Positions 7,965-14,648 of a stretch of DNA of 17,005 nucleotides are shown here, one piece after another. The translations under genes were made by a program, and so were the position numbers. How positions within the stretch are numbered: the stretch's first letter is position 1; the number at the start of each line of letters is the position of its first letter. This DNA is from Deltaproteobacteria bacterium. GTDB taxonomy: Bacteria; Myxococcota; B64-G9. The notes below the pieces were generated by a model, which had not been told where the DNA came from, made no database searches, and worked only from the letters and a program-made list of their open reading frames with translations. The stretch is taken from positions 1-17,005 of the forward strand of contig QMME01000045.1 of assembly GCA_003647095.1 (NCBI GenBank). Reading direction: 5' to 3'.

Positions 7965-9053
7965 TCAACCTTCCAGCACCACCACCGCGCAGGAGTCGGT
8001 GGGAAGTCCTCGCCAACCGTGCACCAGCGCCACCTCGGCGTCTTCCATCTGGTGGGCCCCGGCCTCTTCGCGCAGCATGCGCACGGCGTCGAAGAAGCGC
8101 GGGCCCGAGGTGGCCTCGAACAGGTCGCCCGTGCCCTGGGCGCCGCCGTCGGGATTGACGAAGGGCAGGGGCTCGGGCGGCAGGTTGAGCGCCAGCTGGT
8201 GCATCAGCAGGCGGTGGGCGTAGAGATCGGCCAGGTAGAAGACGTCCACCTCCTCGATGTCGAGCTCGGCCTCGCCCAGCGCCATCAGGGCGGCCCGCTC
8301 GGTGGCTTCCGAGAAGGAATGGTCACGGCGCTCGATGATGGAGTTGGCGGAGTTCCAGCCGGTGCCGCTGATGGTGATGGGGTGGCTGGCCCGCTCGGCG
8401 GCCTCCGGCCCGATACCCAGCACCGCCACCACCGCGGCGTCGGCCGGGCGGGCGATCATCAGCTCGGTGAGCGGCTCGGCCACCGGGCGCGAGCCCAGGA
8501 CGTCGTCCACCGCCAGCTTCTCCCCGTAGGGCGCCAGCGGGTTGGCCAGGGCCAGGGTGCGCGAGCCGGCGGCCACGGAGGCGATGGTCTGGGAATCCAC
8601 GCCGTAGCGGTCCATGAAACTGCGCATCTCGATGCCGGCCAGGTAGTGGGGACTGACGCCGAAGCGGTTGAAGATGGGATCATAGGCGAAATTGATCAGC
8701 TCGTCCTTGGTGAGGATGTTGCTGGCCTTGGAGTAGGCCTCGACCACCACCGTCTGGAACTGCCCGGTGCGCAGCTGCATCACCGCCGAGCAGATGCCGT
8801 GCAGGAAGTCGCCCGCAATGGTGTAGACGGGTTTCCTCACCATGCCGATCTGGTCGGGAACGTACTCGTCGGCTATCGAGTAGCCGGAGACGAAGTCCTC
8901 CTCCACCGACACGGCGCCGTCGACCTCCTCGGGAGTGATGTTGGCGTCCTGGTAGGCCATGGCGGCGGCGCGGGCGATCAGCTCGCGGTACGAGTGGCCC
9001 CCCGACGTCGGGAACGAGCCACAGTATCCCACACCCATCACGACAACGCTCAT
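7965..9053 (-). CDS. Stand-alone thiolase-fold protein, partner of the thiolase-DUF35 fusion
   Basis: The protein has 362 residues. ATG 9053 is supported by AAGGAG 6 nt upstream; an upstream in-frame extension to 9128 would overlap the predicted promoter and is rejected. It has the thiolase-like layout: N-terminal VVVMGVGY, LRTGQFQTVVVEAYSKAS near 94-111, VFYLADLYAHR at 271 and NPDGGAQGTGD at 300. The usual nucleophilic Cys position falls at Ala80/Gly81, the GHP histidine position is Asp310, and the C-terminal motif is HGWRG without the usual catalytic Cys. It may be a non-canonical enzyme or a structural partner. Only 10 nt separate it from the downstream fusion gene, so co-translation and complex formation are likely. 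Archaeal and bacterial thiolase/DUF35 systems often pair two thiolase-fold subunits. The substrate cannot be read from sequence. Confidence 0.87.
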   Translation of the reverse strand: MSVVVMGVGYCGSFPTSGGHSYRELIARAAAMAYQDANITPEEVDGAVSVEEDFVSGYSIADEYVPDQIGMVRKPVYTIAGDFLHGICSAVMQLRTGQFQTVVVEAYSKASNILTKDELINFAYDPIFNRFGVSPHYLAGIEMRSFMDRYGVDSQTIASVAAGSRTLALANPLAPYGEKLAVDDVLGSRPVAEPLTELMIARPADAAVVAVLGIGPEAAERASHPITISGTGWNSANSIIERRDHSFSEATERAALMALGEAELDIEEVDVFYLADLYAHRLLMHQLALNLPPEPLPFVNPDGGAQGTGDLFEATSGPRFFDAVRMLREEAGAHQMEDAEVALVHGWRGLPTDSCAVVVLEG

Positions 9054-9116
9054 GCTCCGCTCCTTTCTCTGGAAAAACCGCAGGTTATGGCAGGCAGGGT
9101 CAACAAGGTGATGCTG

Positions 9117-9144
9117 AAAATACCACAATCGCCGGTGGTGTCAA
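9117..9144 (-). promoter_or_regulatory. Predicted promoter of the thiolase/DUF35 operon
   Basis: On the minus strand a perfect -35, TTGACA (9144-9139), is followed after 16 nt by TATTTT (9122-9117), four of six matches to the -10 consensus. The -10 lies 63 nt upstream of ATG 9053. The site is in the 292-nt divergent region shared with polA. Confidence 0.55.
9122..9139. promoter_or_regulatory. Inverted repeat in promoter spacer, candidate operator
   Basis: ACCAC-N8-GTGGT is a perfect inverted repeat with 5-bp arms that occupies the gap between the -35 and -10 of the thiolase operon promoter. That location is common for repressor operators (TetR-type regulators often control acyl-CoA genes), but no regulator gene is in the window and short arms can occur by chance. 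Confidence 0.3.
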
Positions 9145-9310
9145 CCCGCGCCGGGAAAGGCGGTTTTTTACGCCGCCCGGCGGCGGCGGTCGGGCTCATG
9201 GCCGATCTCCCGGGCCCATCTTCTTGGTGGAAATCATGCACTTCGAATGCGAAATGTCAGCACGAGGCGGGTTGCGCACGGAAGGTCCCACCCGGGAAGG
9301 TGCCGGTGGA

Positions 9311-9339
9311 TTGACAGCCCCCGGCGGCGGCGCTAGCGT
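9311..9339 (+). promoter_or_regulatory. Predicted leaderless promoter of polA
   Basis: TTGACA (9311-9316) and TAGCGT (9334-9339) are separated by 17 nt. Only six bases lie between the -10 and the ATG at 9346, so transcription would start at or next to the start codon. No Shine-Dalgarno sequence precedes the ATG, which agrees with a leaderless message. The -10 keeps the key T, A and final T but is otherwise GC-rich. Confidence 0.5.
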
Positions 9340-9345
9340 GGGCGC

Positions 9346-12027
9346 ATGTCGGAACAACGTCCCACCCTGGTGCTGGTAGACGGCTACAACCTCGTCTTCT
9401 GCGCCTTTTACGCCATCGCCCCGCTCAGCGCCCCGGACGGCACCCCCTCCAATGCCGTGCTGGGATTCTGCCGCATGCTGCTGGGGCTGCTGCGCGATCT
9501 CGACCCCAGCCACCTGGCGGTGGTCATGGACGCCGGCGGCAAGAACTTCCGTCACCAGATCTACGAGCAGTACAAGGCCAACCGCCCCGAGGCCCCGGAC
9601 GAGCTCAAGGCGCAGTTTCCCCTGGTGCGCGAGGCGGTCGAGGCCCTGGGCCTGCCGCTGGTCGAGCAGCCGGGGGTGGAGGCCGACGACGTCATCGGCA
9701 CCCTGGCCGAGCAGGCGGCCGGGCAGGGTTTCGAGGTGATCATCGTCTCCGGCGACAAGGATCTCATGCAGCTGGTCAACGAGCGCATCTGCATGCTCGA
9801 TACCATGAAAAACGTCCGCTACGACCCGGCCGCGGTGGAGAAGAAGCTGGGCGTGCCCCCGGAGAAGGTCATCGACCTGCTGGCCCTGCAGGGGGATTCC
9901 TCGGACAACATTCCCGGGGTTACCAAGGTCGGCCCCAAGACGGCGGTGAAGCTGCTGGGGGAGCACGGTGACCTGGAGGGCGTGCTGGCGGCCGCCCCGG
10001 CCATGAAAAAGAGCAAGCTGCGCCAGCGCCTCATCGAGGAAGCCGAACAGGCCCGCTTGTCGCAACGCCTGGCCACCATCGAGCGTGCCGTTCCCCTGCC
10101 CGTCACCCTGGACGAGCTGCGCCGGCGCCCGGCCGAGCAGCGCCGCCTGGACGAGTTCCTGGCACGCCTGGGCTTTTCCCAGCTGCGCCGCCAGTTGACC
10201 GCCCGCCAGGTCGTCGATCGCGGCCGCTATGCCATCGTCCGCGAGCTGGAGGAGCTGGACCGCTGGCTGCAGCGGGCCCGGCGCAGCGGCCTGCTGGCTC
10301 TCGATCTCGAGACCACCTCGCTGGATCCCCTGCGCGCCGAGGTGGTGGGCCTGTCGCTGTGCCCGCAGCAGGGACAGGCGGCCTACCTGCCGCTGGGGCA
10401 CCGCGGGGAGGACACCGGCCGCCAGCTCGAACCCGGGCCGGTGTTCGAGCGGTTGGCGGCCCTGATCGACTCCGGCGCGGTGGGCATCTACGGGCAGAAC
10501 ATCAAGTACGACGCCGTCATCCTCGCCCACCGCCAGGGTCTCGAGCTGCCGGTGCCGGCGGGCGATGCCATGGTGGCTTCCTACGTGCTCGACCCGGGCC
10601 GATCCAGCCACGGGCTGGACGCCCTGGCGCTGGAGTTCCTCGGCCACCGTACCATCACCTACGAGGAGGTGGCCGGCAAGGGGCGCGAGCAGGTACGCTT
10701 CGACGAGGTGCCCGTGGAGCGGGCGGCCGAGTACGCCGCCGAGGATGCCGACGTCACCTTCCGCCTGTGCCGGCTGCTGGGCGAGAAGGTGAAAGAGGAA
10801 GGACTGGACGAGGTGCTGCGGCGCATCGAACTGCCCCTGGTGCCGGTGCTGGTGGACATGGAACTGCGAGGGGTGTTGCTGGAGGTCGAGCCGCTCCAGG
10901 AGCTGAGCCGGGAGATCACCGGCCGAATAGAACGGCAGCGGGCGCGCATCATCGAGCTGGCCGGCGAGGAGTTCAACGTCAACTCGCCGGCCCAGCTGCG
11001 GGTGGTGCTGTTCGAGAAGCTGGGCTTTCCGGTCATCAAGAAGACCCGTTCCGGGCCCTCCACCGATTCCAGCGTGCTCGAAGAACTGGCCGGCGAACAC
11101 GAGATCGCCGCCGCCATCCTCGAGTACCGCTCCCTCAGCAAGCTGAAGTCGACCTACCTGGACGTGCTGCCGCGCATGGTCAATCCCGAAACCGGCCGCA
11201 TCCATACCCGCTACAACCAGACCGTGACCGCCACCGGGCGGTTGTCGTCGTCGGATCCCAACCTGCAGAACATTCCCATCCGCGGCGAGCTGGGCCCGCG
11301 CCTGCGGCGGGCCTTCGTGGCCCCGCCGGGCTGGAGCCTGCTCAGCGCCGACTACTCCCAGGTGGAGCTGCGCATCCTGGCCCACCTGAGCGGCGACGCC
11401 GACCTCATCGCCGCCTTCCAGCGCGGCGACGACATCCACGCCGCCACCGCCGCCCGCATCTTCGGCCTGCCGGTGGATGCCGTGGACCGCGAGTCCCGGG
11501 CCCGGGCCAAGGCGGTCAACTTCGGCATCGTCTACGGCCAGGGTCCCTACAACCTGGCCCGGCAGCTGCGCATCACCCGCCGCCAGGCCAAGGAGATCAT
11601 CGATTCCTACTTCCAGCGCTACCCGGCGGTGAAGGACTGGGTGGACGGCATCCACCGCCAGGCCCGCGCCGAGAAACAGGTCAAGACCCTGTTCGGACGG
11701 CGCCGGCGGCTGCCGGAGATCTCCTCCTCGGATCACAACCGCCGCGCCAATGCCGAACGCATGGCCCAGAATACTCCCATCCAGGGAACGGCAGCCGACA
11801 TCATCAAGCTGGCCATGGTGGAAATATTTACCGACCTGCGCCGGCGCGGGCTGTCGAGCCGCATGGTAATGCAGGTGCACGACGAGCTGGTGTTCGAGGT
11901 GGCCCCCGGGGAACTGGAATTGCTGCAGCGGCTGGTTCGTGAGAAGATGGAAAGCGTGGTCCAGCTGCGGGTACCGCTGACGGTGGATCTCGCCAGCGGT
12001 GCCAACTGGGCCGAGGCCCATGCCTGA
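9346..12027 (+). CDS. polA: DNA polymerase I
   Basis: The protein has 893 residues, near the usual family length. It fills gaps and removes RNA primers during replication and repair. Residues 1-290 are the 5'-nuclease domain (LVDGYN, VEADDVIGTL, SGDKDLMQLV, the GDSSDNIPGV helix-hairpin-helix region). Residues about 295-490 are the 3'-5' exonuclease domain with intact proofreading residues: DLET (Asp320, Glu322), NIKYD (Asn385-Asp389) and YAAED (Tyr463-Asp467). Residues 500-893 are the family A polymerase: motif A DYSQVELR (Asp669), motif B with Lys722, Phe726 and Tyr730, and motif C QVHDE (His845, Asp846, Glu847). Phe726 matches E. coli Phe762, which favours deoxy over dideoxy nucleotides. 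All three activities therefore look intact. The ATG is chosen by homology of the N-terminus and fits a leaderless promoter. The kinase gene follows 9 nt after the stop. Confidence 0.98.
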   Translation: MSEQRPTLVLVDGYNLVFCAFYAIAPLSAPDGTPSNAVLGFCRMLLGLLRDLDPSHLAVVMDAGGKNFRHQIYEQYKANRPEAPDELKAQFPLVREAVEALGLPLVEQPGVEADDVIGTLAEQAAGQGFEVIIVSGDKDLMQLVNERICMLDTMKNVRYDPAAVEKKLGVPPEKVIDLLALQGDSSDNIPGVTKVGPKTAVKLLGEHGDLEGVLAAAPAMKKSKLRQRLIEEAEQARLSQRLATIERAVPLPVTLDELRRRPAEQRRLDEFLARLGFSQLRRQLTARQVVDRGRYAIVRELEELDRWLQRARRSGLLALDLETTSLDPLRAEVVGLSLCPQQGQAAYLPLGHRGEDTGRQLEPGPVFERLAALIDSGAVGIYGQNIKYDAVILAHRQGLELPVPAGDAMVASYVLDPGRSSHGLDALALEFLGHRTITYEEVAGKGREQVRFDEVPVERAAEYAAEDADVTFRLCRLLGEKVKEEGLDEVLRRIELPLVPVLVDMELRGVLLEVEPLQELSREITGRIERQRARIIELAGEEFNVNSPAQLRVVLFEKLGFPVIKKTRSGPSTDSSVLEELAGEHEIAAAILEYRSLSKLKSTYLDVLPRMVNPETGRIHTRYNQTVTATGRLSSSDPNLQNIPIRGELGPRLRRAFVAPPGWSLLSADYSQVELRILAHLSGDADLIAAFQRGDDIHAATAARIFGLPVDAVDRESRARAKAVNFGIVYGQGPYNLARQLRITRRQAKEIIDSYFQRYPAVKDWVDGIHRQARAEKQVKTLFGRRRRLPEISSSDHNRRANAERMAQNTPIQGTAADIIKLAMVEIFTDLRRRGLSSRMVMQVHDELVFEVAPGELELLQRLVREKMESVVQLRVPLTVDLASGANWAEAHA

Positions 12028-12036
12028 GGAGGGCGG

Positions 12037-13836
12037 GTGAGCGAGCGGTCCAAGGCCTCCGGTGGCAAGCTGCGCCAGGAGATTGCCCGCCTGGGTGCCC
12101 AGCTGGAGATATCGGAACGACGCTGCGCGGCCATGATCGAGGTGGCCCGCAACCTCACCGCCGTGGCCGACATCGACGAGTTGCTGCGACTGGTGGCCGA
12201 GCGGGTGACCTCGCTCATGGAGGCCGATCGTTCCACCATTTTCCTGCTCGACAAGGAGCGCCGGGAGCTGTGGTCCAAGGTGGCCCAGGGCGAGGGCATG
12301 CAGGAGATCCGCCTGCCCGTCGAGCGGGGACTGGCCGGCTGGGTGGCCCGCCACGGGCGTACCCTGAACCTGCGCGATGCCTATGCCGACGAGCGCTTCA
12401 ATCCCGAGATCGACCGGCACAGCGGCTACCGCACCCGCAGCGTGCTCAGTGCTCCCTTGCGGGGCAAGAGCGGAGAGGTGCTGGGGGTGGTGCAGACGTT
12501 GAACAAGCGCCGGGGATATTTCAGCATCGAGGACGAGCGCCTGCTCGAGGCCATCTGTTCCCAGGTGGCGGTGGCCATCGAGAACACCCAGCTGGTGCTG
12601 GGATTGCTGGCCCGCAACATCGAGCTGGTGGAGGCCCAGGAACAGCTGGCGCGGCGGGTGCGGGAACTCGACGCCCTGGCCAACCTGGAGCGCATTGCCG
12701 CGGCGGCGGTGCACATCGACGAGATGCTGGAGCGGCTGCTGCGCCAGACGGTGGAGTTGCTGGGCTGCCAGGCGGGCAGTATCGTCCTGCTCGATGAACA
12801 GGGACAGGAACTGGTATTCGCCGGGGCGGTGGGCGGACGGGCCGAGCAGGTCAAGCGCCTGCGCCTGCGGCGCGGCAGCGGGGTGGCCGGCTGGGTGGCG
12901 GAAAACGGCCGCAGCGCCCTGGTGTCCGACCCGGCCGGCGACCCGCGCCACCTGACCGCGCTGGAAGACGAGCTGGATTTTCCCGTGCGCAACATCCTGG
13001 CCGTACCCCTGGGGGCCGGCGGCGAGAACATCGGGGCGCTGGAGTTGCTCAACAAGGTCGAGGGTCGCTTCGACGAGGAGGACGAGAAACTGGCCACCTT
13101 GATTGCCGGCCAGGCCCACTCGGCCATCATGACCTGGCGCCAGCGCGAGGAAAGGGAGAAGGAAAACCGCCTCAGTTCCATCGGCCAGATGCTTTCGGGG
13201 GTGATCCACGATTTCCGCACGCCCATGACCATCATCTCCGGTTACGTGCAACTCATGGCCCTGGAAAACGACGAGCAGAAACGACACCGGCAGTCCGAGG
13301 TGATCCTGCGCCAGTTCGACTTCATCAACAACATGACCCGCGAATTGCTGGCCTTCGCCCGTGGCGAAAGCCAGCTGCTGCTGCACAAGATCTACACCAA
13401 CCAGTTTCTGGAACAGATGCGCGAGTTGCTGGAGCGGGAACTGGAGCCGGCGGGCATCGAGCTCGAGTTGCAGGACAACTACCAGGGTCCCCTGCGGGCG
13501 GACGAGAACAAGCTGCGCCGGGCGGTATTCAACCTGGCCCGCAACGCCCGCCAGGCCATGCCCGCCGGGGGGCATTTTCAGGTGCGGGTGGACGATGGGG
13601 GCGACCGGGTATTGTTCACCTTTGCGGACAACGGGCCGGGAATACCCGAGTCGATCCGCCACCGGTTGTTCAATTCCTTCGTCTCCGCGGGCAAGCAGGA
13701 GGGCACCGGCCTGGGTCTGGCCATCGTGCGCAAGATAGCCGAGGAACACGGTGGCAGCATCACCCTGGACTGCCGGGCCGGCCAGGGAGCTACTTTCAGG
13801 CTGGAGTTGCCCAAGCGCATGGAGGACACGACTTGA
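12037..13836 (+). CDS. Soluble GAF-GAF sensor histidine kinase
   Basis: The protein has 599 residues and no membrane segment or signal peptide, so it should sense a cytoplasmic signal. A short coiled coil (10-35) leads into GAF domain one (about 45-185), a second helical linker (190-215), GAF domain two (about 225-365), a HisKA dimerisation helix with phospho-acceptor His391 in the H-box VIHDFRTP, and a HATPase domain. The HATPase shows an N-box NLARNARQA (Asn503), G1 DNGPGIP (531) and G2 GTGLGLAIV (556). All kinase motifs are intact. The start is GTG 12037, with GGAGG only 4 nt upstream, built onto the polA stop codon (TGAGGAGG). No response regulator is in the window, so the partner is elsewhere. 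Co-transcription with polA is inferred from spacing only. The GAF ligand is unknown. Confidence 0.93.
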   Translation: MSERSKASGGKLRQEIARLGAQLEISERRCAAMIEVARNLTAVADIDELLRLVAERVTSLMEADRSTIFLLDKERRELWSKVAQGEGMQEIRLPVERGLAGWVARHGRTLNLRDAYADERFNPEIDRHSGYRTRSVLSAPLRGKSGEVLGVVQTLNKRRGYFSIEDERLLEAICSQVAVAIENTQLVLGLLARNIELVEAQEQLARRVRELDALANLERIAAAAVHIDEMLERLLRQTVELLGCQAGSIVLLDEQGQELVFAGAVGGRAEQVKRLRLRRGSGVAGWVAENGRSALVSDPAGDPRHLTALEDELDFPVRNILAVPLGAGGENIGALELLNKVEGRFDEEDEKLATLIAGQAHSAIMTWRQREEREKENRLSSIGQMLSGVIHDFRTPMTIISGYVQLMALENDEQKRHRQSEVILRQFDFINNMTRELLAFARGESQLLLHKIYTNQFLEQMRELLERELEPAGIELELQDNYQGPLRADENKLRRAVFNLARNARQAMPAGGHFQVRVDDGGDRVLFTFADNGPGIPESIRHRLFNSFVSAGKQEGTGLGLAIVRKIAEEHGGSITLDCRAGQGATFRLELPKRMEDTT

Positions 13837-13889
13837 TTGACGACCCGGGATAAATGTTGTAATAACTTGTTTTTGCAGTAGAAGTATTC

Positions 13890-13917
13890 TTGACAGGTTT
13901 TTGTAATTTTATATAAT
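13890..13917 (+). promoter_or_regulatory. Perfect-consensus sigma70 promoter in an AT-rich island
   Basis: TTGACA (13890-13895) and TATAAT (13912-13917) match the consensus at all twelve positions, with a 16-nt spacer made almost only of T and A. AT-rich sequence upstream (13853-13889) could act as an UP element. The transcription start is expected near 13924, giving a leader of about 40 nt before the lipoprotein gene. Such a strong housekeeping promoter suggests high constitutive expression of the envelope operon downstream. Confidence 0.8.
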
Positions 13918-13931
13918 TTATGTGAAATTAT

Positions 13932-13946
13932 GCTTAATTGTTAAGC
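13932..13946 (+). promoter_or_regulatory. 5'-leader stem-loop before the lipoprotein ribosome binding site
   Basis: GCTTAA-TTG-TTAAGC is a perfect 6-bp inverted repeat with a 3-nt loop. It lies between the predicted transcription start and the GGAGG at 13951-13955. In the mRNA it could protect the 5' end or modulate ribosome access; as DNA it could be a small operator. No other strong structure is seen in the leader. Confidence 0.4.
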
Positions 13947-13965
13947 CCATGGAGGTGTGGCCGAG

Positions 13966-14637
13966 TTGAAAGTGCGGACGACATTGCTGGCCGGGATGGC
14001 CGCCGTGTTCCTCTGCGCCGGCGGCTGCGCCCACGACCGGCAGCTGCGGCAGCGCCTGGATGTGCTGGAACAGGAACTGGCCGACTCGCGGGCAGCACAG
14101 CAGCGGCTGGAGCGGCGCCTGGACGAGGTACAGATCCAGCTGGCCACCCTGGGCAGGCGCCTGGCTCCCCCGCCCGCGGCGGTGATAGAGGGTCCCGCCC
14201 GCCGGGAAGTGCCCGTTGCCACCAATGGCAGCGAGTCGGCCGGCGAGGATCTGGACGAGGAGCAGATCGCCTCCCTGCTGGACGAGGCCGACAGGTTGTT
14301 GCGGGAGGGCCGGCGCGACCGGGCCGAGATACGACTGTCTCGCTTCCTGGAGCGATTTTCCGGCCATCCCCTGGCCGCCCGGGCCTACCTGCTGCGCGGC
14401 AAGATTCGCTTCCTGGACGGGCGCCTGGATACGGCCCGGGCAGATTTCAAGTCGTCGCTGGCGCACACCGGCGAAGACCGGGAACAGGCTGCCGAGGCCC
14501 TGCTGTTCGCAGGGCGGTGCGACGAGCGCCTGGGGCACCTGCAGGAAGCCAAGAACACCTACCTCCAGCTGGTGCAGGCCTACCCGCTTTCGCGGCAGGC
14601 CGCCGAGGCCAACAAGCGGCTGGGGGTCATTCGCTGA
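13966..14637 (+). CDS. YbgF/CpoB-like lipoprotein: coiled coil plus TPR repeats
   Basis: The protein has 223 residues from TTG 13966. I prefer this start because GGAGG (13951-13955) is 10 nt upstream; an in-frame GTG at 13957 is only 1 nt from GGAGG and would add three residues (MAEL...). From TTG the protein begins MKVRTTLLAG, a typical signal peptide, ending CAGGC with Cys21 as probable lipidated residue. Residues 24-66 form a heptad-like coiled coil, 67-98 a proline/acid-rich linker, and 100-220 about three TPR-like helical repeats (AYLLRGKIRFLDGRLDTA, ALLFAGRCDERLGHLQEA). This layout resembles Tol-Pal-associated YbgF/CpoB or BamD-like proteins that link outer membrane to periplasm, but no tol or pal genes are nearby, so the assignment is structural. 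It forms an operon with the LysM gene, whose start is 11 nt past its stop. Confidence 0.82.
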   Translation: MKVRTTLLAGMAAVFLCAGGCAHDRQLRQRLDVLEQELADSRAAQQRLERRLDEVQIQLATLGRRLAPPPAAVIEGPARREVPVATNGSESAGEDLDEEQIASLLDEADRLLREGRRDRAEIRLSRFLERFSGHPLAARAYLLRGKIRFLDGRLDTARADFKSSLAHTGEDREQAAEALLFAGRCDERLGHLQEAKNTYLQLVQAYPLSRQAAEANKRLGVIR

Positions 14638-14648
14638 GGAGGTACGAG

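Larger units (their letters stand above)
9054..9345. other. Divergent intergenic region between thiolase operon and polA
   Basis: This 292-nt region contains the two divergent promoters and no supportable gene. A GC-rich hairpin (CGCCGC-CCG-GCGGCG) sits just after a run of six T on the plus strand near 9164-9185; the T-run is on the wrong side for a plus-strand terminator. A small near-palindrome around TTCGAA lies near 9239-9251. The rest, about 9190-9310, shows nothing else recognisable. Confidence 0.5.

Noticed and set aside
5936..8158. A 740-codon plus-strand open frame opposite the thiolase-DUF35 fusion
   Set aside because: Low-complexity composition without recognisable domains; the minus strand encodes clear thiolase and zinc-ribbon motifs.
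9164..9185. T-run next to a GC hairpin as a terminator
   Set aside because: On the plus strand the T-run precedes the hairpin, and on the minus strand the hairpin is followed by A; neither orientation fits a Rho-independent terminator.
9050..9241. A 63-codon minus-strand open frame upstream of the thiolase operon
   Set aside because: It overlaps the predicted promoter and operator-like repeat, has no ribosome binding site I can support, and no recognisable motif.
9196..13749. A 1517-codon open frame on the minus strand opposite polA and the kinase
   Set aside because: It lies entirely antisense to two genes with intact, recognisable catalytic motifs, shows no domain of its own, and long antisense frames are expected from GC-rich codon bias.
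13938..14648. Extension of the LysM gene start upstream to 13938
   Set aside because: The extension overlaps the TPR lipoprotein in another frame; ATG 14649 has an ideal Shine-Dalgarno and a signal peptide.
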